A DNA stretch of 42,107 nucleotides, taken from NCBI GenBank assembly GCA_904392525.1, contig CAJFMW010000007.1:1-42107 (forward strand), given 5' to 3'. Position numbers and translations under genes: made by a program. Origin of the DNA: an uncultured Eisenbergiella sp. GTDB taxonomy: Bacteria > Bacillota > Clostridia > Lachnospirales > Lachnospiraceae. The notes beneath the pieces are model-generated. The model had not been told where the DNA came from. It searched no databases and saw only the letters and a list, made by a program, of their open reading frames with translations. Positions 1 through 7,155 of this stretch are shown piece by piece; the stretch's first letter is position 1, and each line of letters begins with the position of its first letter.

Positions 1-98
1 AACGGTTTCGGGTACATATGCTCATAAAGATGCTTCGCCGTAAGAAAATCCATCCTGGCAAACTCCATCCACTCTTTCAAAATTTTATCATTTTTCAT
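1..98 (-). CDS. HEPN-domain protein, N-terminal fragment cut by window edge
   Basis: An open frame starts at an ATG at 98 and runs off the left end; only about 32 residues are visible. They begin MKNDKILKEWMEFARMDF, followed by a helix with an LTAKHLYEH pattern, which is typical of the first helix of HEPN proteins that partner MNT nucleotidyltransferases. The start lies inside the end of the MNT gene (11-bp overlap), the usual arrangement of the pair. In characterised MNT/HEPN systems the HEPN protein is an RNase-like toxin and the MNT partner silences it. The catalytic RxxxxH motif would lie outside the window, so activity cannot be judged. Confidence 0.6.
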   Translation of the reverse strand, partial: MKNDKILKEWMEFARMDFLTAKHLYEHMYPKP

Positions 99-411
99 AT
101 AACAGCACGCCCTCCTGCTTTACAACCTTTTCAAGGGTATTTTCCTTCGCCCTTTCATCAAAAGACGATTCATAGCCCACAACAATATCCACCGGACGTT
201 TCCGCACTCCTCGGAGGGATTTATATGCTTTCTGGGACAGTTCAATTTTGTTCCCTGCATCATCAGGAACAACAACATAAAAGTCATAATCACTGTCTTC
301 ATTATAGGTATCTTTTGCAAAGGAACCGAACAGATAGATCCGTTTCGGCATGATAGTCATACAAATCCTGTCTTTAATCGCATTGATCTCATTGTTGATC
401 ATCCTGTTCAC
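88..411 (-). CDS. MNT-type nucleotidyltransferase (minimal pol-beta fold), putative antitoxin
   Basis: 107-residue protein with the nucleotidyltransferase signature GSFAKDTYNEDSDYDF (GSxA then SDxDx, metal-binding Asp residues) and a third acidic site in RPVDIVV. The small size fits stand-alone MNT proteins. It overlaps the start of a HEPN-like gene, so the two are probably translationally coupled. By family knowledge it would be the antitoxin, AMPylating the HEPN toxin. The first codon at 411 is GTG; an in-frame ATG at 402 sits at better spacing from AAAGG and may be the true start. A kanamycin-type nucleotidyltransferase acting on a small molecule is less likely given the size and neighbour. 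Confidence 0.7.
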   Translation of the reverse strand: MNRMINNEINAIKDRICMTIMPKRIYLFGSFAKDTYNEDSDYDFYVVVPDDAGNKIELSQKAYKSLRGVRKRPVDIVVGYESSFDERAKENTLEKVVKQEGVLLYEK

Positions 412-548
412 ATCCTTTCATACAAGCTCGCCTGAGATTCTGCTTTCTGTTCACCCATAGTATACCACAGAACGGTCTGCTTATCTATCTGAAAGGATAT
501 TCAGATAAAGTATCACTTCCCCTAAATCTATCTTTGTATATTTAAAGA

Positions 549-623
549 AGTGTGCGCCTTGGCGCACACTCGCGCCGAGCGCGATTGCCGTCAGGCAATA
601 ATTTCCTTTTCGCGCGAGTGCGC
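549..623. repeat. Compound hairpin cluster downstream of flavodoxin gene
   Basis: Three nested or adjacent palindromes: a 10-bp perfect stem at 549-558/561-570; ATTGCC-GTCA-GGCAAT at 584-599; and a longer pairing between 562-575 and 612-623 (GCGCGAGTGCGC, with a 2-nt bulge) enclosing the middle one. It lies between the flavodoxin stop (667) and the next gene on the same strand. No U-tract follows, so it is not a simple terminator. It resembles the other hairpin arrays in the window, including a GCCTGAYRG loop on the minus strand. Confidence 0.6.
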
Positions 624-666
624 ATCCACAGCGGAGCGTCATTTTTTACTATTCTGTTCTCAATAT

Positions 667-1482
667 TTACAGCCCCAGTCCATTCACCCATTCCTGAACA
701 TCTGCTTCATCAACACCAGACCGGAATCTCACGCCTTCCTGCCAGTCTCCGGTTCCCGCCATCTCCGCCAGAAGCTGTCCGCTCTCGCCCAGATCTGAGG
801 AAGAGGAAGTGCAGAACGGAATCACCGTCTTTCCGGTAAAATCGTTGGCTTCCACAAAGGTGTCAACCGGCCATGCGGCAATGCCCCACCAGATGGGATA
901 TCCGATGAACACCGTATCGTATTCATCCCAGTTATCCACGGTATCCGCCACCAGCTCCACGTCCCGTGCGTCCTCATTGTCATGCTCATAAACCACCCGG
1001 CTGTTCTCATCCGTCCAGTTCAGATCCTCGTCCGTATAGGGGTCGACCGGCTCCAGCTCGAACAGGTCGCCGCCCGTGGCCTGAGCGATGTAGTTTGCAA
1101 CCGCTTCCGTATTTCCGGTTGCGGAGTAATAGACAACCAGCGTTCTTCCTTCAGCGGACGCGGAATCCGTGCCGCTCTCTGTTCCGGTTTCGGACGCTCC
1201 GGTAGTCTCCTCCGCCGCAGTTGCTTCTGCAGTTTCGGAAGCGCCCTCGGAAGAAGCCTCTTCGGAAGCAGTCTCCGTCGTCTCCCGCGCGGCATCGGTT
1301 TCCTGCACGCTCTCCGCTTCGCTGGTCCCGCCTGCTGCCGCAGAGCTTTCCTCCGGTGCTTCCTGTGTGCTCTCCGCCTGTACGGAGGACTCCTGTGTGG
1401 ATGCCGTCGAACCCGTACTGCCGCATCCGGCAAGGCTTACCGTCATTACAACTCCCAATAACAGTGCAATCCATTTTTTCAT
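667..1482 (-). CDS. Lipid-anchored flavodoxin
   Basis: 271 residues. The N-terminus MKKWIALLLGVVMTVSLAGC is a lipoprotein signal with lipobox LAGC. A roughly 110-residue linker rich in Ser, Thr, Glu and Ala follows, then a flavodoxin domain: TLVVYYSATGNTEAVA is the FMN-phosphate loop, and FIGYPIWWG is the aromatic loop typical of the Flavodoxin_4 group. It should sit outside the membrane as an FMN electron carrier. The ATG at 1482 was chosen because AAAGGAGC precedes it; the frame extends 23 codons further upstream without a ribosome site. It lies 34 bp downstream of the hydrolase gene and is probably in its operon. Another lipid-anchored flavodoxin occurs at 3943-4749. Confidence 0.85.
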   Translation of the reverse strand: MKKWIALLLGVVMTVSLAGCGSTGSTASTQESSVQAESTQEAPEESSAAAGGTSEAESVQETDAARETTETASEEASSEGASETAEATAAEETTGASETGTESGTDSASAEGRTLVVYYSATGNTEAVANYIAQATGGDLFELEPVDPYTDEDLNWTDENSRVVYEHDNEDARDVELVADTVDNWDEYDTVFIGYPIWWGIAAWPVDTFVEANDFTGKTVIPFCTSSSSDLGESGQLLAEMAGTGDWQEGVRFRSGVDEADVQEWVNGLGL

Positions 1483-1516
1483 AATTATAAGCTCCTTTCT
1501 TAGATATCTGCTTTTG

Positions 1517-2551
1517 CTACATCTGTGCTTCCCAGAAATCCACAGCCTCATCCAGCCATCCTTCTGCTGCGGTGCCTGTTCCCAGGCCGAAGCCGTGTGA
1601 AAGTCCCGGATAATGATGAAATTCCGTCGAAATTCCCAGCGCGTTCAGCATATCAAGTCTGCGCTGCATGGTGCGCCAGTTCGCGATCCCGTCGTTGTCT
1701 CCCACACAGGCGAAGGTAGGCGGATCATTTTCCGTATCATCCGAATGTCCGGTGTACTGCATGATGACCGCGCCGGGCTGGGGCAGGTCGTCTCCTCCAA
1801 ATGCCGCCGGTCCATAGGAACCGAGCCAGGCCGCCATCCTTCCTCCTGCGGAGCCTCCCCACAGGGAATAGCAGCTGGTATCCACCTGCAGTTCCTGCGC
1901 GTGCTCAAAAATAAAGCTGATGGCCCGTGCCAGATCCTCACAGGCGGTGTCGGCGCCGGGACGGTAGATCAGCGCGAATGCGTTATAGCCTTTCTTCGAC
2001 AATTCCAGGGCATGGGGGAAGCTGTCCTGCATGGCTCCCACATAGGCGAATCCGCCTCCCGCATTGCATATGGCAAAACGCTCACCGGGATTTCCCTGGA
2101 AAAAGAAGAGGCCGGTATCTTCCTTTGCCGGGTCCTGCGCCTTTTCTTCCTCCGTATATATGTCATAAAAAATGGTGTCTCCCGCTTCCGCATGGTCTCT
2201 CATGTAGTTGACGATCTCCACCGTTTTATCCGGATCAATGTTGTTGTACCAGGTAAGGCGCAGTTCTCCCAGCGTGTCGCCGCTGTAGTACCAGTCCTCC
2301 ACCGGAAAAATCAGCCTGCCGTAAGCTCCGAAAACCGGATCATTGATCACCTCTGAAATTTCCGTGTCCACCGTGTAGGCCTCTTCAGAAATATCCGTTT
2401 CTTCCGTACCCGGCTCTGCTTTCCGCATGGCATCCGCTCCTTCCGTCTCCTGCGCGGCATCTGTCCCGCTTCCTGCTTCTTCTGCTGCGCCGCATCCCGC
2501 CGCGATCATCGCCAGACAGAGGAATAGAACGGCTATGGCCGCTTTTCTCAT
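1517..2551 (-). CDS. Alpha/beta-hydrolase lipoprotein (esterase-like)
   Basis: 344 residues with a lipoprotein signal ending IAAGC, an acidic low-complexity linker to about residue 60, then an alpha/beta-hydrolase domain. The nucleophile elbow is WGGSAGGRM, the acid is probably in CVGDNDG, and the catalytic His in GLSHGFG. The oxyanion region is NAGGGFAYV. This matches the BD-FAE/carboxylesterase-like group that acts on acetylated or feruloylated glycans and other esters; the substrate is not predictable. It should act on the cell surface. The start has a consensus GGAGGT site preceded by the hairpin array at 2562-2695. The next gene on the strand is the flavodoxin at 667-1482. Confidence 0.8.
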   Translation of the reverse strand: MRKAAIAVLFLCLAMIAAGCGAAEEAGSGTDAAQETEGADAMRKAEPGTEETDISEEAYTVDTEISEVINDPVFGAYGRLIFPVEDWYYSGDTLGELRLTWYNNIDPDKTVEIVNYMRDHAEAGDTIFYDIYTEEEKAQDPAKEDTGLFFFQGNPGERFAICNAGGGFAYVGAMQDSFPHALELSKKGYNAFALIYRPGADTACEDLARAISFIFEHAQELQVDTSCYSLWGGSAGGRMAAWLGSYGPAAFGGDDLPQPGAVIMQYTGHSDDTENDPPTFACVGDNDGIANWRTMQRRLDMLNALGISTEFHHYPGLSHGFGLGTGTAAEGWLDEAVDFWEAQM

Positions 2552-2561
2552 ATTTACCTCC

Positions 2562-2695
2562 GTTCCGAAGCGCTGCGCTGAGGCCGCGAGGAGAAATCAC
2601 GCAGGTGATTTCTCCTCTGCGATCACCGCAGTTTTGCGGCGCTTCGACGCAAAACTGCCGATTGGAAAATGCGCTATCAGGCGCATTTTCCAATC
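2562..2695 (-). repeat. Three-hairpin array with TTCGG leader upstream of the hydrolase
   Basis: Three perfect stems in tandem: 15 bp at 2660-2674/2681-2695 (loop TATCAG), 11 bp at 2628-2638/2648-2658, and 13 bp at 2588-2600/2605-2617 (loop GCAG). On the minus strand they are followed by CCTCA, a small AGCG-CAG-CGCT stem, and CTTCGGAACGGAGGT, the last bases being the hydrolase ribosome site. The right end aligns with the array that interrupts the rpn gene. AGGT occurs on both sides, consistent with insertion at a ribosome-site-like AGGT. Confidence 0.75.
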
Positions 2696-2730
2696 TCCTC
2701 ACCTGCTTTCCTTCGTGATACCCGTATTAT

Positions 2731-2763
2731 AAAAAAATCGAGACCTCCGCAGAAGTCTCGATT
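2731..2763 (-). terminator. Intrinsic terminator of the LysR gene, overlapping a possible promoter
   Basis: On the minus strand a 9-bp stem AATCGAGAC/GTCTCGATT with a 10-nt loop is followed by seven T residues. It lies about 30 bp past the LysR stop. The same bases hold a perfect TATAAT (2726-2731) with a weak TTCTGC 17 bp upstream, which could drive the hydrolase-flavodoxin operon. Confidence 0.75.
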
Positions 2764-2793
2764 GGTTACACACTTTTTACCGAAAGGTTTAAA

Positions 2794-3699
2794 CTATTTT
2801 TTATCCTGTTCCTGCACGGCCCTCTGAACCGCCTTCAGGAACTGCTTCACCACCGCGGATGGCTTCGGGGCATGCAGCAAGCCGAAGGGGATGGTATAAT
2901 CCCAGTCCACGCGCAGAATTTTCAGCAGGGGATGCACATACCTCCAGTTTTCCACCGCCATCAGCACACAGTTGTTGTTTTCACACTGGTTAAACGCCGC
3001 CACATCATAAAAATCAAAGTCCACGATATGAATCTGAGGATGGTTTTTCCAGATGTCGTCGCGGAGAAGGTCCACATGATGGCTCCAGTTCCTGCGCATG
3101 AGCATCAGATTTTCCCCATACAGATCCGAAATCGTCAGGCTTTCCTTCTGCGCCAGTCTGTGATGGACGGAAACCGCGCAGCAGATCGGCTCTTTGGAGA
3201 GCTCCAGTCCAGCGCACTGGCGGAGCTCCAGCATGGTTTCATCAAAAATCCCGGCCACCACATCAATGTTCTGGCCCAGATTGGCCAGAATCTCCCTCGC
3301 GTTTTCGGGCGTATTGTCAAAAGGAACGAGGCGGAACTTCGTGTCCGGACAGTAATCCTGCAGTTTCGGCCACAGATCCACCAGCACCTGAGCGGGCGTC
3401 ATGGGAGAGGTGCCGATGCGGATCACATTTTCACTTTTCTGCATGGCATTTTTTGCTCTCGTTACGGAATCCTTACAATACTGGATGATATATTTCGTAT
3501 CCTGATACAGGGATTTCCCGGCCTCGGTCAGAATCAGTCCCCGGTGCGTCCGGACGAACAGCTGCAGATCCAGGCTTTCCTCCAGCAGATTGATCTGTTT
3601 GATCACCGCCGGCGGGGAAATGTACAGCCTTTCGGCAGCCTTGTTGAAGCTCCCGGCCTCCGCCACGCAAAGGAAGGTTTCCAGCTGCGGGTTATACAT
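2794..3699 (-). CDS. LysR-family transcriptional regulator
   Basis: 301 residues from the chosen start. The N-terminal winged helix-turn-helix reads LETFLCVAEAGSFNKAAERL followed by SPPAVIKQI, typical of LysR; the rest is a periplasmic-binding-protein-like effector domain. The ATG at 3699 (MYNPQ) was preferred over the ATG at 3711: the bases before it, GGATGGTGATC, pair well with the 16S 3' end, whereas AGGAAGG directly abuts the upstream ATG. It is divergent from the flavodoxin-FMN reductase-DUF4405 operon at 3943-6120 and is probably its regulator; the effector is unknown. A terminator follows at 2731-2763. Confidence 0.85.
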   Translation of the reverse strand: MYNPQLETFLCVAEAGSFNKAAERLYISPPAVIKQINLLEESLDLQLFVRTHRGLILTEAGKSLYQDTKYIIQYCKDSVTRAKNAMQKSENVIRIGTSPMTPAQVLVDLWPKLQDYCPDTKFRLVPFDNTPENAREILANLGQNIDVVAGIFDETMLELRQCAGLELSKEPICCAVSVHHRLAQKESLTISDLYGENLMLMRRNWSHHVDLLRDDIWKNHPQIHIVDFDFYDVAAFNQCENNNCVLMAVENWRYVHPLLKILRVDWDYTIPFGLLHAPKPSAVVKQFLKAVQRAVQEQDKK

Positions 3700-3745
3700 G
3701 AGGATCACCATCCTTCCTATTACTATGTAAGTCCTTCCGAAAAAT

Positions 3746-3775
3746 ATTTTATGAGGCTTTCCGTGCCCGTGTCAA
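3746..3775 (-). promoter_or_regulatory. Promoter for the LysR gene
   Basis: On the minus strand a perfect -35 TTGACA (3770-3775) and -10 TAAAAT (3746-3751) are separated by 18 bp, about 45 bp upstream of the LysR start. Confidence 0.6.
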
Positions 3776-3844
3776 GGGAAAACCTCGCATTTCAGGGCAA
3801 TTTTGTGTAAACCTTTCAGTTTCAACACCATAACGAATGGAAAC

Positions 3845-3873
3845 TTCCGAAAAAAGCCGCATCCGGGTACAAT
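3845..3873 (+). promoter_or_regulatory. Likely promoter for the flavodoxin/FMN reductase operon
   Basis: TTCCGA (3845-3850), a 17-bp spacer, then TACAAT (3868-3873). The -35 is poor, as expected for a promoter that needs a LysR activator. The start would give a leader of about 60 nt before the flavodoxin ATG at 3943. Confidence 0.45.
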
Positions 3874-3942
3874 ACAGGCAAAGTTACGGGAAAACCGGCT
3901 CAGTTTCCGATTATCGTTTTCACAGGAAGGAGTTGTAAGACC

Positions 3943-4749
3943 ATGATTCATTTCAGAAGGAAAAAGGGAACATCGCTTCCCATTGCGGCTCTGGCGGCAG
4001 CCCTGACCGTTTCTCTCAGCGCCTGCGGAAGCGCTGGAGGCAACACATCCTCTCAGAGTTCCTCCGCACCGGAGGTATCCTCCGCTCAGACACAGGACGC
4101 GGAAACATCCGAAGCGCAGGCATCTGACGGGACCGCTGCGGGCACCGCGGCTCAGGAAAGCGCGACTGGGGCCGCTTCCTCTTCGGAAAGCACGGCACAG
4201 GAGAGCGGCAGCAACATTCTGATCGCCTATTTCACCGCTGCGGAAAACAGCGGCGTGGACGCGGTGGCCTCCGCAAGCTATACGGAGATCGACGGCGAAG
4301 CCCTCGGACGGCTCCGTGTGATCGCGGACATGATTCAGGAAAATGTGGGAGGCGATCTGTTTTCCATCCATACCTCGGTGGTATACCCGGCCGACGGCGG
4401 AGAGCTGATCGATTACGCCGCCCAGGAGCAGAGTGAAAACGCCCGTCCGGAGCTCACCACACACATCGAAAACCTGGATCAGTACGATACCATTTTCATC
4501 GGCTATCCCAACTGGTGGGCGGATCTCCCGATGGCGGTGTACAGCTTCTTTGATGAGTATGATTTTTCCGGGAAAACCATCATCCCCTTCAATGTCCACA
4601 ACGGCAGCCGCTTTTCCCGCACCATCCAGACCATTGAGGAGCTGGAACCGGATGCGACGGTGATTGAAAACGGCTTTACCGTCAACGAGCGGGATGTGGC
4701 TGACGCGGCCGGAGACGTGGCTTCCTGGCTTCAGGAGCTGGGATACTGA
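3943..4749 (+). CDS. Lipid-anchored flavodoxin
   Basis: 268 residues. The signal peptide after RRKK ends in lipobox LSAC, followed by a roughly 60-residue Ser/Ala/Thr/Glu linker and a flavodoxin domain. The first strand and loop are NILIAYFTAAENSG, somewhat diverged from the usual TxxGxT phosphate loop. YDTIFIGYPNWWADLPMAVY is the conserved second loop of Flavodoxin_4 proteins, and GKTIIPFNVHNGSRF follows. It should be an extracytoplasmic FMN protein. AGGAAGGAG precedes the ATG. It is first in a three-gene operon with an FMN reductase and a DUF4405 membrane protein, divergent from a LysR gene. Confidence 0.85.
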   Translation: MIHFRRKKGTSLPIAALAAALTVSLSACGSAGGNTSSQSSSAPEVSSAQTQDAETSEAQASDGTAAGTAAQESATGAASSSESTAQESGSNILIAYFTAAENSGVDAVASASYTEIDGEALGRLRVIADMIQENVGGDLFSIHTSVVYPADGGELIDYAAQEQSENARPELTTHIENLDQYDTIFIGYPNWWADLPMAVYSFFDEYDFSGKTIIPFNVHNGSRFSRTIQTIEELEPDATVIENGFTVNERDVADAAGDVASWLQELGY

Positions 4750-4776
4750 TTTTGCAGAAAGGTTAAAGGTATTTTT

Positions 4777-5409
4777 ATGAAAGTTTTACTGGTAAACGGC
4801 AGCCCTCACAGGGAGGGCTGCACCCATACGGCGCTCTGCGAGGTTTCGGGAGCGCTCAATCAGAACGGAATCAGCACCGATATCTTCTGGATTGGAAACA
4901 GGCCGATCTCCGGCTGTATCGCCTGTCACAGATGCACACAGCTGAATCACTGCGCGCTTTCAGATACGGTCAATGAATTTCTGGAAATCGCCGGGGATTA
5001 TGACGGCTTTGTGTTCGGCTCCCCGGTTCACTGGGGCGGCGCTTCAGGGGCCATCACTTCCTTTCTGGACAGGGCCTTCTACGCCGATCTGAACGGCGGC
5101 GGACAGCGCTTTTATCTGAAACCCGCATCCGCCGTGCTTTCCGCAAGACGCGCGGGAACGACAGCCGCCTGGGATCAGCTGAACAAATACTTCGGTCTGA
5201 TGCAGATGCCGATCATCACCTCCCGCTACTGGAACATGGTTCACGGAACCACGCCGGACGAGGTGCGCCAGGACCTGGAAGGCATGCAGACCATGCGGAT
5301 TCTGGGCCACAACATGGCCTATTTCCTGAAGTGCAGGGAAATGGGCGATAAAATCGGCGTCCCCGCGCCGCCTCAGGAACCCTTTGTTTTCACCAATTTT
5401 ATTCTTTAG
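4777..5409 (+). CDS. NAD(P)H-dependent FMN reductase / iron-sulfur flavoprotein-like oxidoreductase
   Basis: 210 residues of flavodoxin-like fold. MKVLLVNGSPHREGCTHTAL is the FMN-phosphate loop. The Cys group GCIACHRC followed by HC resembles the cluster-binding loop of Isf-type iron-sulfur flavoproteins. SPVHWGGASG is the conserved loop near the isoalloxazine ring. There is no signal peptide, so it is cytoplasmic. It starts 27 bp after the lipoprotein flavodoxin and 18 bp before DUF4405, clearly in one operon. It could pass electrons from NAD(P)H to flavin or quinone; the acceptor is not known. Confidence 0.85.
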   Translation: MKVLLVNGSPHREGCTHTALCEVSGALNQNGISTDIFWIGNRPISGCIACHRCTQLNHCALSDTVNEFLEIAGDYDGFVFGSPVHWGGASGAITSFLDRAFYADLNGGGQRFYLKPASAVLSARRAGTTAAWDQLNKYFGLMQMPIITSRYWNMVHGTTPDEVRQDLEGMQTMRILGHNMAYFLKCREMGDKIGVPAPPQEPFVFTNFIL

Positions 5410-5427
5410 TCTGGAAAGGAAGCCCCC

Positions 5428-6120
5428 ATGAAACCGACAGCCATCCTGAAAATCATCGTTGATATTGCCATGACCATCCTTCTGATGCTGCTCATGGCCT
5501 TTGAACTGGTCGGAAGAAGCGCCCATGAATGGATTGGCCTAGGCATGTTTCTGCTGTTCATCCTGCATCATGTCCTGAACCGGAGATGGAGCCGGAATCT
5601 GTTTCTCGGCAGGTATACGCCTGCGCGCATCCTTCAGACGGCCTGCGCCGCCCTGGTGCTCCTTTCCATGCTCGGCTCCCTGATCAGCGCGGTGCCCATT
5701 TCGCGGGTGGTATTCTCCTTCCTTCCGATAAGCGGCGGCCTGAGCTTCGGCCGGACCCTGCATATGCTTTCCGCCTATTGGGGCTTCATTCTGCTGTCCT
5801 TCCATCTCGGCCTGCACTGGAACATGCTTCTGGCCATGATCAAAAAAGCATGCCCGTCACTGACAACGGCCGGACCCTTTTCGGCGGGCATGCGCAGGCT
5901 TCTTCTGCGTGCCGTCGGAATTGTCATTGCCCTTTACGGCGTCTTCGCCTTCTTCAGACGGACGATTCCCGACTACCTGTTCCTTCGGAGCCACTTCGTT
6001 TTCTTTGATTTTGAGGAGCCCCGGATCTTTTTCTTCCTCGACTATCTCGCCATCATGGGACTTTTCATTTTTATCGGCCATTACCTGATGAAAGCGGCGT
6101 TATGGCAGAAAAAAGGCTAA
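5428..6120 (+). CDS. DUF4405-type integral membrane protein (cytochrome b-like)
   Basis: 230 residues with about six predicted membrane segments. Histidines fall in helices at AHEW, LHHVLNRRW, LHMLSAYWGF and LSFHLGLHW, the pattern seen in DUF4405 and cytochrome b561-type proteins and compatible with bis-His heme b binding. It is third in the operon behind a surface flavodoxin and a cytoplasmic FMN reductase, which makes it a plausible transmembrane electron conduit; this is inference. GGAAAGGAAG precedes the ATG. Confidence 0.75.
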   Translation: MKPTAILKIIVDIAMTILLMLLMAFELVGRSAHEWIGLGMFLLFILHHVLNRRWSRNLFLGRYTPARILQTACAALVLLSMLGSLISAVPISRVVFSFLPISGGLSFGRTLHMLSAYWGFILLSFHLGLHWNMLLAMIKKACPSLTTAGPFSAGMRRLLLRAVGIVIALYGVFAFFRRTIPDYLFLRSHFVFFDFEEPRIFFFLDYLAIMGLFIFIGHYLMKAALWQKKG

Positions 6121-6133
6121 ATTCGGTCTTCCC

Positions 6134-6162
6134 TTGCTTCCAATTGTGAAATCCGATAAGAT
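6134..6162 (+). promoter_or_regulatory. Promoter for the second LysR gene
   Basis: TTGCTT (6134-6139), a 17-bp spacer, then TAAGAT (6157-6162), about 40 bp before the LysR ATG. The same TTGCTTCCAAT start occurs in the HxlR promoter at 31683. Confidence 0.5.
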
Positions 6163-6204
6163 AGAAAGCAGCAAAGATGTTTCACGCGCAAGGGAGGACG
6201 CCCT

Positions 6205-7101
6205 ATGATAGATATTCATTTATTCGAACAGCTCGTTGCCTTCGCATCCCGCGGCACTCTGTCCGCCGCGGCCGAACAGCTTCACATTTCCCAGCCCGCG
6301 CTGAGCCGGGCCATGCAGCGTCTGGAGGACGAACTGGGGGTTCGTCTCTTTGACCGGCAGAAGAGCCGGCTTTCCCTGAACGAAAATGGCGAGCTGGCGG
6401 TGACCTATGCCAGAAACCTCCTGCTTCAGGAAAGTGCCATGATCGAACAGATCCGTGAATTCGACCGAAAAAAACGCACGATCTTTGTGGGCTCCTGCAC
6501 GCCGATCCTGCTTCCCGATTTCGTTTCCCTTCTCTCACGTATCTATGAGGGAATGACCATTTCCACCGAGGTGAACGGAGATCTGGAACGCCTGAAGGAC
6601 GGCCTGCGTGAAAACGTCTATCAGCTCGCCTTTCAGCAGAAAAAGCCGGACGAGGCGGAATTTTATTCCTTCCCTGTGGAAACGGAACGGCTCTATGTCT
6701 ATCTTCCGCCCGCCCATCCGCTGGCGGATTCCCCCGGCCTGTATCTGAAGGAGCTGGACGGCCAGCCCTTCCTGCTCTATTCCCAGATCGGCTTCTGGGA
6801 TGCGCTCTGCAGGCGGGAAATGCCATCCTCGCGGTTTCTCATGCAGCAGGAAATGGATGTGCTCGGAGAGCTGGTGGAAAATTCCGCCCTTCCCGCATTC
6901 ACCACGGACTATATCCTGAAGCGGGAGGGAAATCGCACCGGCCGCATCGCCGTTCCCATTCTGGATGAAGACGCCAACGTCACCTATTACTGCACCTGTC
7001 TGCGTTCTTCCCAGGCAAGATTCCGGGCCGTTTTTCAACATTTTCAGTCCCAAGCATCCGCAGCCGGAAAGTCAACAGGAATCGGAAAGGGTCCGGTATG
7101 A
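6205..7101 (+). CDS. LysR-family transcriptional regulator
   Basis: 298 residues. The N-terminal helix-turn-helix FASRGTLSAAAEQLHISQPA followed by LSRAMQRLEDELGVRLFDR is textbook LysR; the substrate-binding domain follows from about residue 90. GGGAGG precedes the ATG at good spacing. It lies 84 bp downstream of the DUF4405 gene with its own promoter and is convergent with the permease gene. The target and effector are not evident; the adjacent redox operon is a candidate. A short 7-bp hairpin (7090-7110) overlaps the stop. Confidence 0.88.
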   Translation: MIDIHLFEQLVAFASRGTLSAAAEQLHISQPALSRAMQRLEDELGVRLFDRQKSRLSLNENGELAVTYARNLLLQESAMIEQIREFDRKKRTIFVGSCTPILLPDFVSLLSRIYEGMTISTEVNGDLERLKDGLRENVYQLAFQQKKPDEAEFYSFPVETERLYVYLPPAHPLADSPGLYLKELDGQPFLLYSQIGFWDALCRREMPSSRFLMQQEMDVLGELVENSALPAFTTDYILKREGNRTGRIAVPILDEDANVTYYCTCLRSSQARFRAVFQHFQSQASAAGKSTGIGKGPV

Positions 7102-7155
7102 AGCCGGACCGCAGGAAGGAAGCGGGACAGAGAAAAGCACTTTTTCCCGCCGATT

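Noticed and set aside
982-1461. Plus-strand open frame opposite the flavodoxin lipoprotein
   Set aside because: It is the antisense of the Ser/Ala/Glu-rich linker, which opens several frames by composition.
2588-2695. Hairpins before the hydrolase, considered as ordinary terminators
   Set aside because: None has a T-tract on the minus strand, three occur in a row, and a proper terminator already lies at 2731-2763.
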